Of a stretch of 64,000 nucleotides of DNA, positions 7,743 to 17,057 are shown piece after piece. Numbering within the stretch: position 1 is the stretch's first letter; each line of letters begins with the position of its first letter. Source of the DNA: Sphingobacterium sp. ML3W (GTDB lineage Bacteria > Bacteroidota > Bacteroidia > Sphingobacteriales > Sphingobacteriaceae); NCBI RefSeq assembly GCF_000747525.1, contig NZ_CP009278.1:1-64000 (forward strand). The letters are read 5' to 3'. A program made the position numbers and the translations under genes. The notes below the pieces were generated by a model that saw only the letters and a program-made list of their open reading frames with translations, had not been told where the DNA came from and made no database searches.

Positions 7743-9250
7743 ATGAGTAGTACACAAATGGAAAAGAATGGGATAGCCCCTTTATTTAAAATAGCTGGAA
7801 AACGAAAAAAAATACTGTTTATTTCAGGTTTTTTAGCAATCATACAAGCAATACTAAGTCTTGTGCCGTATATATTGGTGTTTTATACTATCTGTGAACT
7901 AACAAAGGAATCAGTTGATTTTATGATTGCCCGAACTTATATCGCTCATGCCATCATAGCGGCAGTACTGAGTATGGGCATGTTTTTTCTTTCTGGTATA
8001 TTATCACATATAGCCTCTATTAATATAATATATGAATTAAGAAATCATATCTCGAAGAAAGCTGGAAAATTGCCTATGGGTTATTTTTATAACCGAAATT
8101 CAGGTGCTCTAAAAAAAAATCCTTTCGGATGATGTAGAACGCATAGAAAATTTCATTGCTCATCAAATTCCTGATTTTGTAAAAGGTAAAGCATTGCCAA
8201 TCATCACCATTATTTATTTGTTTTCACAAGACTGGCGGTTAGCAACAGTAAGTTTTGTTCCGCTTCTGGTATTGGGTATTATGATTCCCAAAATGTATGG
8301 TGGAAGAAATAAGCAGTTGATAAAAGATTACCATCAATCTTTAGAAGATCTGAATGCTGGTATTGTAGAGTATATACGTGCAATGCCTGTAATGAAAATA
8401 TTCGGACAGTCAGCAGAGACGTTCGATAAATATGGCAATACGGTAAAACGCTTTAATGGGTTTGTTGCAGAATGGGTAAAAAGCAGCACCCCTACATTTG
8501 CAGTATTTATAAGTTTTACCAGCAATGCTATGCTTCCAGTATTAGCATTAGGGCTTTATTTATATTTTCAGAATGGCGTAACATTAGCCACTTTGTTATT
8601 GTTTTTAATTTAGGTACAGGATACATCAAACCGCTTTTTATATTGAGTAATAATGGGAATGGAATTGTCCATCATCAATCGTGGTGTAGAACAAATTGAT
8701 GCAATACTGCTCCACGATAATCTAGAAGAAAACCCTGTAAGACAAAATCTTGCTCACATTAATCAAGACAAATTTTACGGATTGATAAGCGAAGTGTTTC
8801 AGGAAGTTTATCGCTTTGACGACACGATTTATAACAATATTAAAATTGGTAAGCCGGATGCCACAAAAGAAGAAATCATAGAAGCCGCAGATAAAGCACA
8901 AGTACTTGATTTTGCTTGAGAATTTCCGGAAGGAATGGATACTCTGGTTGGTTAAAGTGGTAGTAAACTATCGGGCGGACAAAAACAACGTATCAGTATT
9001 GCAAGGGCGTTATTGAAAGATGCTCCTATTGTTTTACTGGATGAAGCTACAGCAAGTTTGGATCAGAAAATGAGATTTGCATTCAGATAGCCAACCAGGA
9101 ATTGGTAAAGTCTAAAACAGTTGTTGTGATAGCACATAAACTCGCTACCATACAAAAAGCAAATCAAATACTGGTTTTACTTGAAGTAAAAAATAGTTGA
9201 ACAAGGTACTCATAACCAGTTGTTAAAACAAAATAAACTTATTTTAAAAT
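7743..9250 (+). pseudogene. ABC transporter permease-ATPase (YbtP/Q, IrtB-like), multiply disrupted
   Basis: The pieces read in order as one half-transporter of the type I ABC exporter fold used for siderophore import. Transmembrane residues 1-125 run to about 8115; a frameshift at the A-run near 8109 moves the frame, and the permease continues (QDWRLATVSFVPLLVLG to TLLLFLI). A stop follows at 8611-8613 and a shift into IINRGVEQIDAILL. The sequence then jumps to NQDKFYGLISEVFQEVYRFDDTIYNN, so the start of the ATPase domain including Walker A is deleted. Signature [16 protein letters not shown] and Walker [13 protein letters not shown] survive near 8970-9055, with an in-frame TAA just before them and further shifts after. 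It cannot encode a working pump. Confidence 0.88.
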
Positions 9251-9277
9251 GTGGAATATACAACAAAAAGCAAACGG

Positions 9278-10249
9278 ATGGAAAATGCAACAGAATTAGA
9301 TACACAAAATTTAACTATGAAGATGGCAGACAATAATTCTTCATCTATTCATCCTTTTATATCTCACAAAAAAGATGATTTTGGTGTTTGTGTTCACGAA
9401 ATTTTTATGGACGATACACAAACTATACATCTTGAAAATCTATCAAATGCAGTATCCGATTTTACAATACCCTATATAAGAAATGCTATTATTTTTCAAT
9501 ATCAATTTTCTGGCAAGGGAGAATTAAGCATCAACGATGAAAAAATAAAGTTAAAAGCTAATGAGCAAAGCTTTTATATAAACAACGAAATGAAGCATAC
9601 TTTAAGTCTAAGTCCAAGTGCGGTATGTTGTATTATCCAGCTAAATAGTAAAACTGTAGAAAAATATTTTCAAGAGATGCAAATTCGTCGGCAATTACAT
9701 TTTCCTCACCATCCGGAAACTAAATATCCATTTCACAAACATCAATTACCGCTTACACCTCCTATGCGGGATTGTATCGATGAAATTTTTCGGTCTGAAA
9801 GACGAGGTATATTTTTGAGGCTACAGTTGGAGTCAAACATTCTCCGTTTAATAATGCTTCAGTTTGAACAAATGGAAAATCATGATTGTGAGCTATTCTG
9901 TTCATTGAAAAGAAATGAAGTAAACAAGATATATAAGGCTAAAAAGAAGATTACTGACCATCTCAACCGATGGTATACGATATCAGAATTATCGGCTATG
10001 GTTGGGACAAATGAGTGTTCATTGAAAAAAGGTTTTAAAGAAGTTTACGGATCTCCGATATTTGAGTTTATCCAAAACTATAAGATGAAGGAAGCTTATA
10101 AAATGCTCTATGATACAGAATTGAATATTTTTAACATCAGTGATAAATTAGGGTATAAAAATGCTACCCATTTTTCTGCAGCTTTCAAACGTAAATTTGG
10201 TGTTTCTCCTACAACCATAAAACAGAAGCGTATTAGTTTAAAAATTTAA
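9278..10249 (+). CDS. second AraC-family regulator (PchR/YbtA-like)
   Basis: About 323 residues from the ATG at 9278; an earlier in-frame ATG at 9251 lies within the tail of the broken ABC gene and is less likely. The N-terminal half carries a cupin-like sensor region (YQFSGKGELSIND near residue 80), and the C-terminal half an AraC HTH pair (YTISELSAMVGTNECSLKKG, then ISDKLGYKNATHFSAAFKRK). It resembles the regulator at 6623-7618 in architecture but is clearly divergent. Sitting directly after the ABC remnant and before a terminator, it is probably a paralogous siderophore-responsive activator of the minus-strand uptake genes that follow. Intact. Confidence 0.86.
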   Translation: MENATELDTQNLTMKMADNNSSSIHPFISHKKDDFGVCVHEIFMDDTQTIHLENLSNAVSDFTIPYIRNAIIFQYQFSGKGELSINDEKIKLKANEQSFYINNEMKHTLSLSPSAVCCIIQLNSKTVEKYFQEMQIRRQLHFPHHPETKYPFHKHQLPLTPPMRDCIDEIFRSERRGIFLRLQLESNILRLIMLQFEQMENHDCELFCSLKRNEVNKIYKAKKKITDHLNRWYTISELSAMVGTNECSLKKGFKEVYGSPIFEFIQNYKMKEAYKMLYDTELNIFNISDKLGYKNATHFSAAFKRKFGVSPTTIKQKRISLKI

Positions 10250-10282
10250 AAACCGTTACAAATTATTCTCTGTAACGGTTTT
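10249..10282. terminator. bidirectional terminator between convergent genes
   Basis: A perfect 12-bp stem AAAACCGTTACA (10249-10260) / TGTAACGGTTTT (10271-10282) with a 10-base loop sits between the stop of the AraC gene (+) and the stop of the permease gene (-). Flanking A- and T-runs let it serve both strands. Confidence 0.9.
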
Positions 10283-10290
10283 GATTTCTG

Positions 10291-13200
10291 CTATTTCAAA
10301 AACTTCCGCTGTAAAATCACATGTTTATTGAAGTCCGCTTTGCTTTCGAGCCCTTCATACCAATCCTTTGTAGAAAGCATTTTCCCTGAAGATTGTATAC
10401 TATGGTTATAAAAATCATTTATATAATTTAGTAAATTATTAGGTCCAATTTCTTTGCCTGTCTCATACAATACTTCAATTCCTCTGTTATTGTAAATATA
10501 ACCTTGATTTTCATCACAAAACAAAACAGGTTGCTCTGCGATTGCTGCTACAGCTCTTCCAGCCAGATATTTATCGTGGTTTTTTCTTAGAAATTTATCA
10601 GCAGACTCTTTTCCATAGAATTTTTCCAGTTGCAAGAATGCCAAATAGCCTGGAATAGACTTGGTAAGAAAAGGATAACCTTGAATTCTTGAGAAGTTTC
10701 CACGTTGCATATATTGCTCAGCTATAAGTTTTGTGGTTGCATATCTAAGGTAATCTCTATCTTCTTCACGTTGTATATCGGCTATCCAACCGTGATTTTC
10801 TGGAAGAACCAATAAGTTAGCTGAAGCAAAAAGTTCCTCATCATATCTTGGCCTTTCTGCAATAATGAGTTTTTTATAAGGATATTCACCTAACTTATCA
10901 TTCAAAAAAATTAATGCTTCCTTAGACGATTGTAACCATGTTTTAACATTGTATGCATGTGTTGGGTGATAATAGATTTCTACAGCAATATCTTTACCCG
11001 CAATCGTTACTTTATCTTTTTGAACTGCATAATCAGCAGATAAAATATTAAATACAAACGGCACGGGTTTTTCTGATGTAAACTGGTAAAAATTAAGATC
11101 TTTTTCGTGCCATTGCTTGATTAGAATTCCCGGCATCACGATCTGTTGATCTTTGGATGTACTTATAGTACACTCATAAGTGAATTGTTTAGCCTGTGTA
11201 GAAGCAAATAAAAACGAACTCTCTTTATCTCTTCCTTGTTTTGGGAGAGAAGAAGTTATTTTTTTTAGTCCATATTCTTCTCTGTATTTGTTATCGGCCA
11301 GTTCACGCCTACTGTTATAGCCTATATAAGGCAGAAAATTTTCATTCATGAATGACCCGTTCAAGGCAATGTCTTTTTGCGGATCGTCATTGGTAAAGCC
11401 AGTGTAATGCTTGCTCGCTTTTATATCCATCTTAATAGAACTCTGTGATTGTATTGGTTTTTCTAATTTATAAATAGCATGTCGTAACTCATCATCTTTA
11501 TGGATAAGCCTTAAGCTATTTCCCTGAAGTTGTAAATTTTCTATATTCAAAAAATCCTCCCATTCTATATGCAGGGTATCAATCGCTGTAGGGTATGGAT
11601 TGAATAATTGCAAGATAGCGATGTAATTCATCGTCCTGCTTTTTGGCAAAATAGTCATTTCCAAATTGAGATGCTGTATCTGTGGTTGTGGATTGTATTG
11701 ATATTTTTTATACGCTTTTTCGTAAGTTGCATCCAACTTTCGGTCGTCTTCTCTTGTTGAAAACTGGTTTTCTATATTCACTGTTTCATAAATGTGATTA
11801 TAAGCGTAGCCAAAAACTCCTACAGATATAATAATTAATATTGTCAGGATTTTAGCTGTTCTATCCTTCAAATGAATACGTTTCATAAAAGGAGCGGCTA
11901 AACCTCTTGGCCAAACTAGCAATCCAATAAATGCAAGCATCAGACTTAAAGAAATCCAATAAATACTATACCAAAGATTTGCCAGACCAAAAAAACTACC
12001 ACCATTCATGTCCGTGTATTTTAATGCTCCTGGCGAAAAGGTAAAAGCAAAACGATGTTGCTCAAAAACACCTATTTCATGAAGAATTACCGTAAATACT
12101 AATATTAGAATTACAACACCATGGGTTATGTATTTATTTCCAGAGATACCAGCGACAGCCACGCAAAGTAAAATATAGGCAATGTATACAGGCATCCATC
12201 GAAGCACAATTTCGTTAAAATATACGTCCAGTTCAAAATGGTAATATCCTTTTAAAATCTGTACTCCAATACCAAATATGATTAGACTTAGGGAAAGAAA
12301 AAGACTTACCAAAATCATTGCGTTAAGTTTTGAAAGCGTCGTTACCCAAGAAGGTGTAGGCAAAGCATCGGCAATTTTCCAAAATTCAGTCGTTTGGTTA
12401 CGGAAGAGTAATTCAACAGTATTAATGATAATAAACAACTGAAAATAAAACGATAATGCAATAGTTACGTTTGTGACTTCTACCGTTACAGGTAAAGTAG
12501 GTGCTGCCGAATAATATTGTTGCTGCCAAACTGCAATATAAAGCATGTACATAACGAGAAGGAGACCAATAAAAATCTTAAATCCTAGTGGTGCGATGAC
12601 GCTTTTAAACTCCGTAAACGTAAGTGAAAAGGTGTTTCTCCAGTTCAGTCCTAAAGAAAATTCTGTTTTAGTTGGATTAATGATTCCATTTTTGAGGTGA
12701 ATAGTCTGCAATGTAATTTGGCCATCTTTAATCTTCTTTTGCTTTTTTGCTGCTACTCCCTTGCTGAAATTCTTGAATGAAAACTTTTTTCTACTGATCA
12801 CTAAAGTAATAACTGCTAAAATAACCCAGCCTAAGCGATTCCACATCAGGTTGCCAAAGATAGATGGGATATAAGCGTTTTTTTCTGCTGGAGAAAGATG
12901 TTCTAATTCATCTAGCAAAACCCCAAATGAGGTAGGATCATAAAGCGCTACGGCTCTGTTCACATCATGCATCGATACCGCAAATATCATCATCAGCATA
13001 ACAAACATACTTACAAGATAAGAACTCTTTATATTGCGGCTCAATGCTGCTGCACTGAAACAGAACGTAAACAATATAAAAGTATTAGGTATAAGAATGT
13101 AGAGAACAGCATTTAATAATGCCGAAAAATCGATAGGCCCTAAATTTTTTACTGGTAAAAATGAATAACAGAAAGCACCGAGCAGGTAAAAGAAATTCAA

Positions 13201-13539
13201 CCCCAATAATATGGTAAATCCTGCCCAATATCTTCCCCAAAAGTAGCCGCTTTCTGAAGCGGAAGTCGTAAAGAGAATAGATGAAAAACGAGATTGTAGG
13301 TCTTTGGTAATCACTGTTCCAGCCAAAATTGCCGTTACAATAAATCCAATATAACCAATTCCCGCAAATACGGTATAAAAAATTGCCGGAGCATTGGCAT
13401 AGGTTTCGTCATTGGCATAAAACTCACCGCTATGGTGCATATAATAAATTCCCTGAAAAAACATCAGTATACAAATAACCCAAATAAAAGGACGTTTCGT
13501 TTGCTGGTTAATCTCAAACGTAAATATTGATTTTAGCAT
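10291..13539 (-). CDS. ABC-2 permease fused to a degenerate M1-aminopeptidase-like domain
   Basis: 1082 residues. The first ~250 are a six-helix ABC-2 permease (FIWVICILMFFQGIYYM onward) and ~300-560 a second multi-helix permease unit, giving about 12 membrane segments. From ~620 to the end is an extracytoplasmic region with the layout of an M1 metallopeptidase. The zinc motif HExxH expected in the catalytic helix is replaced by TKLIAEQY (near residue 905), and the GAMEN-like strand reads ASANLLVLPE, so catalytic activity is not expected. The gene overlaps no neighbour and sits 6 bases downstream of its ATPase gene, indicating translational coupling. Similar fused permeases occur in Bacteroidota next to siderophore receptors. 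The transport substrate is unknown. Confidence 0.85.
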   Translation of the reverse strand: MLKSIFTFEINQQTKRPFIWVICILMFFQGIYYMHHSGEFYANDETYANAPAIFYTVFAGIGYIGFIVTAILAGTVITKDLQSRFSSILFTTSASESGYFWGRYWAGFTILLGLNFFYLLGAFCYSFLPVKNLGPIDFSALLNAVLYILIPNTFILFTFCFSAAALSRNIKSSYLVSMFVMLMMIFAVSMHDVNRAVALYDPTSFGVLLDELEHLSPAEKNAYIPSIFGNLMWNRLGWVILAVITLVISRKKFSFKNFSKGVAAKKQKKIKDGQITLQTIHLKNGIINPTKTEFSLGLNWRNTFSLTFTEFKSVIAPLGFKIFIGLLLVMYMLYIAVWQQQYYSAAPTLPVTVEVTNVTIALSFYFQLFIIINTVELLFRNQTTEFWKIADALPTPSWVTTLSKLNAMILVSLFLSLSLIIFGIGVQILKGYYHFELDVYFNEIVLRWMPVYIAYILLCVAVAGISGNKYITHGVVILILVFTVILHEIGVFEQHRFAFTFSPGALKYTDMNGGSFFGLANLWYSIYWISLSLMLAFIGLLVWPRGLAAPFMKRIHLKDRTAKILTILIIISVGVFGYAYNHIYETVNIENQFSTREDDRKLDATYEKAYKKYQYNPQPQIQHLNLEMTILPKSRTMNYIAILQLFNPYPTAIDTLHIEWEDFLNIENLQLQGNSLRLIHKDDELRHAIYKLEKPIQSQSSIKMDIKASKHYTGFTNDDPQKDIALNGSFMNENFLPYIGYNSRRELADNKYREEYGLKKITSSLPKQGRDKESSFLFASTQAKQFTYECTISTSKDQQIVMPGILIKQWHEKDLNFYQFTSEKPVPFVFNILSADYAVQKDKVTIAGKDIAVEIYYHPTHAYNVKTWLQSSKEALIFLNDKLGEYPYKKLIIAERPRYDEELFASANLLVLPENHGWIADIQREEDRDYLRYATTKLIAEQYMQRGNFSRIQGYPFLTKSIPGYLAFLQLEKFYGKESADKFLRKNHDKYLAGRAVAAIAEQPVLFCDENQGYIYNNRGIEVLYETGKEIGPNNLLNYINDFYNHSIQSSGKMLSTKDWYEGLESKADFNKHVILQRKFLK

Positions 13540-13545
13540 GTCTTT

Positions 13546-14424
13546 TTATTTGATATTTTGTTGGAACATTAAGTTGAAGTAAGCGTCCTCCAAAGTAGGC
13601 CTCTTAGAAGAGAACGAAGGATCTGGTTGTTGTTCTGCCAGAACAGTCAAAACTGGCTTTCCTGCTTCGTAATAGGTAGAAATCACCTGATGTTTTTCCT
13701 GCACTTTTTTTAATTCAGCCTTTTCCAATTTTTTCGTCCATAGCTTACCAGAAAGCTCTTGCTCTATTTCATTAGGTTTTCCAGCCTTCAATACTTTCCC
13801 ATGGCCAATAATCGCCATATCATTACACAAAGTAGAAACGTCCTCAACAATATGGGTAGAGAGAATAACAATAGTATTCTCTCCAATGTCGCTTAATAAA
13901 TTGTAAAACCGATTGCGTTCCATCGGATCAAGCCCTGCTGTAGGTTCATCAACAATAATAATTTTTGGATCCCCTAATAATGCCTGAGCTATTCCAAATC
14001 GCTGACGCATTCCCCCAGAATAATGGGAAAGTTTACGGTCTTTAACATCATGAAGGTTGACACGATGAAGTAGTTCTTCAATGGTTTCATTCCTTTGTAA
14101 TTTATTTGCGACACCTTTCATCTTAGCTATATGATGTAGCATTTCAAATGCGGTTACATTTTCATAAACACCAAAATCTTGAGGAAGGTAGCCCAATATC
14201 TTTCGCATTTCCTCGGGTTCTTTCAGAACATTAATGCCATCTAAAAATATACCTCCAGAGTCTGGATTCTGTAAGGTTGCAATGGTTCGCATCAAAGTAG
14301 ATTTTCCTGCACCATTTTGCCCCAATAGTCCAAACATTCCCTTACCAATTGTAAGGCTAATATCTGATAAGGCTTTTTTCTCTTTATTATACGTTTTTGA
14401 TAAATTTTTAATTTCTAATGCCAT
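13546..14424 (-). CDS. ABC transporter ATP-binding protein
   Basis: 292 residues. The nucleotide-binding domain has Walker A GQNGAGKST (about residues 35-43), Q-loop LGYLPQDFG, signature YSGGMRQRFGIAQALL (near 140) and Walker B IIIVDEPTAGLDP with the H-loop LSTHIVEDV. The ~70-residue C-terminal extension is typical of ATPases that pair with ABC-2 permeases. It lies between the TBDR (20 bases upstream) and the permease/M1 fusion (6 bases downstream), so the three form an operon. It presumably energises the fused permease and perhaps the truncated permease at 19469. Intact. Confidence 0.94.
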   Translation of the reverse strand: MALEIKNLSKTYNKEKKALSDISLTIGKGMFGLLGQNGAGKSTLMRTIATLQNPDSGGIFLDGINVLKEPEEMRKILGYLPQDFGVYENVTAFEMLHHIAKMKGVANKLQRNETIEELLHRVNLHDVKDRKLSHYSGGMRQRFGIAQALLGDPKIIIVDEPTAGLDPMERNRFYNLLSDIGENTIVILSTHIVEDVSTLCNDMAIIGHGKVLKAGKPNEIEQELSGKLWTKKLEKAELKKVQEKHQVISTYYEAGKPVLTVLAEQQPDPSFSSKRPTLEDAYFNLMFQQNIK

Positions 14425-14444
14425 AGCTTAATAATATTTGAAGG

Positions 14445-16793
14445 TTAAAAACTAACTTTTGCACTTATACCATAAGTTGTAGGAAGACCTAATGAAACCT
14501 GCGTGCCGTTTCCTCTGTAATTAGCGTAGGCAAAAGAGATATAACGACTATCTGTTATGTTTTTTGCCCAGAATTTGATTTCATATTTCTTGTATTTAAG
14601 TCCTGCATTCAAATTGAGCAAATAAAAAGGATCTTGTACCAGATCGTTGTAATAGGTCATGTATTGCTTACCTAAATATTTCCATTCTGGTACAATAAAG
14701 AAACCAAGATCATTGCTGATTTTTCCAGAATATGTCACAGATAAAGAAGATGAAAAATCAGGTGTGAAAATTTGTTTGTTACCCTTGTAATCTACATTAC
14801 CTGTTCCATCTTCGTTTAGCAATAAAAGTTTGTCGTATTCAGTATTAACTATGCCTATATTATATTTTATTTCAAGATTTTTGATTGGCAATGCTGTAAT
14901 TTCCAATTCTAACCCTTTACTATACATTTCGCCAATATTGTCAACATAATTTTCAGGAGCCATCAATGTTTGCTGCTGGTCTTTCCAATTAGTGTAGAAT
15001 GCTGCAAAATTAGCCCTTAACCTCTGCTCAAACCATTCTGTTTTGACACCAATTTCATAATTATCTGTATACTCCGGATCATATGTTAAATGTGTACTGT
15101 TTGCACTTCCGTATTGGTTTACACCACCTGGACGAAAGCCTTTTGCATAGTTCGCATATAAGGTAATGTCTTCAGAAGCTAAGTAAGAAAGATTCACTTT
15201 AGGTGAGATAGCATTAGCAGAGGAATTAACGGTTTTAGAAGGAAAAACTTGAGCAGGATCTGGATCTTTTTTGTATTTATCATATAAAATCAGCTCTTTT
15301 TCATCATAATCATAACGAAGTCCTCCTGTTAATTTTAATTTATTAGTAAGGGCGTAAGTTAAATGGGCATAAGCCGCAAACCCTTTCCCTTTTTGGTCTG
15401 AGATTGACGAAGAGGTATAAGGTGCGTTTGGATCTATTCTTACTGCATCAGATCCATATATTGTATGTGTTGTCGCTGCCTTGTTTTCAATAAATCCAAA
15501 CAATCCACCTGTAATATCCCATCGTCCTAAGTTTCTTGATACCACTTTAAACTCTTGTGTCCATGTATTCTGAGGACGTTTTGGAGCATTCCAAGTCATT
15601 ACATCATAGGGTGAAAAATCATAATCATAATTGTCATAGGTATCGCTTAAATAATTGTATCCCGTTAAGGATGAAACTTCCCATTTTTCAAGCTGGTATT
15701 TAGCCTGCAATGATGTTGTCGATAAAGTACGGTTCTCTATGTTACTTCCATCTTGATTCACTGTGTAAGGCTTGTCAAAGGCATAAGCCACATTGGGCGC
15801 ATAAGCGAATGCTCCAATGATGTCATTTTTTTCTAATTTAGAATTCAATACAAAAGATAATTTTTCAATGACTAGATATTTAAGGAAAAAATTCCCTCCA
15901 TAATTTTTATAATCATCAAAGTCTTTTCCTGTATATTCATTTTTGTACAATCCTTTTCTTGTTGTATAAAAACCATTTACAGACGCAAATAACTTATTTT
16001 TGATTAATGGAGTTGAAATACCTGCTCTGTATTCTTGAGCATTATAATTTCCTATACCAACCTCTGCAAACCCTTTTTGCATATTTCCGGGCTGCTTTGT
16101 CAAAATATTGATAACACCACCTAGCGCATTCCGTCCATATAACGTACTCTGTGGCCCTCTCAATACTTCAACTCTTTCTATATCTTGAAGCTGAGAAGAA
16201 GTAGCATATCCGTCAAACATAGGCACACCATCAATATAAACTCCGATAGCTGGGTCGGTTGAAAATGTCAAAATCCCTCGGATAGACATAATATTTAAAG
16301 TTGGAGACCCCCCGCTCATGGTTATCAGGTTGGGCACTGCCATCACCATGTCGCTCATTTCTGTTATCTTGCGTCGTTCTATTTCTTTAGATGATATAGA
16401 GGAAACGGCTATAGCCGTTTTTTGGAGCTTTGTCTCTTTCTTTTCCGCAGTAATAATTACTTCTTCTAAAGCTGTTATATTTTCTTGTAATGTTAGAATC
16501 AAGCTTTGAATATTATCTACATTTAAATCAATTGTCGTTTCTAATGTCTTATAACCGATGTAAGAACTTTTGAGATGAATAACTTTTTTTTCAGAAACCC
16601 TTAGTTCAAAATTACCACCCGCATCAGTCTGTGTGGTCAGGTTAGTTTCCTGGATAGAAACAATAACACCAGGAAGGTTTAAACCATTAACATCCTGAAC
16701 AGTTCCACGAATTGTTTTTAACTCTTGTGCTTTCAATGATAATATTGAGCAGATCAGGATTAAAAATGTATTGAATACAATTTGAAATTTCAT
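14445..16793 (-). CDS. TonB-dependent siderophore receptor, FyuA-like
   Basis: 782 residues: signal peptide (about 1-22), a carboxypeptidase-regulatory-like beta-sandwich (26-105), plug domain (about 125-235) with the 'VEVLRGPQSTLYGRNALGG' block that is characteristic of FyuA and related siderophore receptors, and a 22-strand-type barrel to a C-terminal Phe. The TonB box region is probably ALEEVIITAEKK. It is the first gene of the operon TBDR-ATPase-permease/M1, and its promoter region carries 21-bp repeats (16878-16922) next to a -7 box, the expected arrangement for AraC activation. Ligand identity cannot be read from sequence; a siderophore is inferred from the neighbours. Confidence 0.9.
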   Translation of the reverse strand: MKFQIVFNTFLILICSILSLKAQELKTIRGTVQDVNGLNLPGVIVSIQETNLTTQTDAGGNFELRVSEKKVIHLKSSYIGYKTLETTIDLNVDNIQSLILTLQENITALEEVIITAEKKETKLQKTAIAVSSISSKEIERRKITEMSDMVMAVPNLITMSGGSPTLNIMSIRGILTFSTDPAIGVYIDGVPMFDGYATSSQLQDIERVEVLRGPQSTLYGRNALGGVINILTKQPGNMQKGFAEVGIGNYNAQEYRAGISTPLIKNKLFASVNGFYTTRKGLYKNEYTGKDFDDYKNYGGNFFLKYLVIEKLSFVLNSKLEKNDIIGAFAYAPNVAYAFDKPYTVNQDGSNIENRTLSTTSLQAKYQLEKWEVSSLTGYNYLSDTYDNYDYDFSPYDVMTWNAPKRPQNTWTQEFKVVSRNLGRWDITGGLFGFIENKAATTHTIYGSDAVRIDPNAPYTSSSISDQKGKGFAAYAHLTYALTNKLKLTGGLRYDYDEKELILYDKYKKDPDPAQVFPSKTVNSSANAISPKVNLSYLASEDITLYANYAKGFRPGGVNQYGSANSTHLTYDPEYTDNYEIGVKTEWFEQRLRANFAAFYTNWKDQQQTLMAPENYVDNIGEMYSKGLELEITALPIKNLEIKYNIGIVNTEYDKLLLLNEDGTGNVDYKGNKQIFTPDFSSSLSVTYSGKISNDLGFFIVPEWKYLGKQYMTYYNDLVQDPFYLLNLNAGLKYKKYEIKFWAKNITDSRYISFAYANYRGNGTQVSLGLPTTYGISAKVSF

Positions 16794-16846
16794 AATTTTA
16801 TATTATTACCCGTGTTTTTGTTATTTAGAATTGTTTTAAATAATTG

Positions 16847-16854
16847 CAAAGATA
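16847..16854 (-). promoter_or_regulatory. -7 promoter element of the TBDR operon
   Basis: On the minus strand this reads TATCTTTG, matching the Bacteroidota -7 consensus TAnnTTTG, 53 bases upstream of the TBDR start at 16793. The 21-bp direct repeats begin 23 bases further upstream, where an activator would sit. Confidence 0.65.
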
Positions 16855-16877
16855 TAAGTTGAACATATAATTTATAT

Positions 16878-16926
16878 GACGTGATGCGGAATAATGATGA
16901 CGTGATGCGGAATAATGATGACGTGG
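16878..16926. repeat. 21-bp direct repeats, candidate AraC activator sites
   Basis: Two exact tandem copies of GACGTGATGCGGAATAATGA plus T (16878-16898, 16899-16919) are followed by a partial third copy GACGTG. The 21-bp spacing is two helical turns, placing each copy on the same DNA face, and the array ends about 23 bases upstream of the TBDR -7 box. Two AraC regulators lie in the same locus. The repeats are seen directly; binding is inferred. Confidence 0.7.
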
Positions 16927-17057
16927 TTTGAGTTAGACTAATAAAAAAGTCAGTAATTCAAATAATAGATTTTAGTCCCTTTAAAAGAAAGGGCATTGTA
17001 AGAGCAACCAGAGCTATATTCTTTGTTTGGTTGCCATACGTATGCTTATTTTACTAT

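Noticed and set aside
16977..16993. CCCTTT/AAAGGG hairpin as terminator after the second receptor
   Set aside because: Six-base AT-weak stem without a T-run on the relevant strand.
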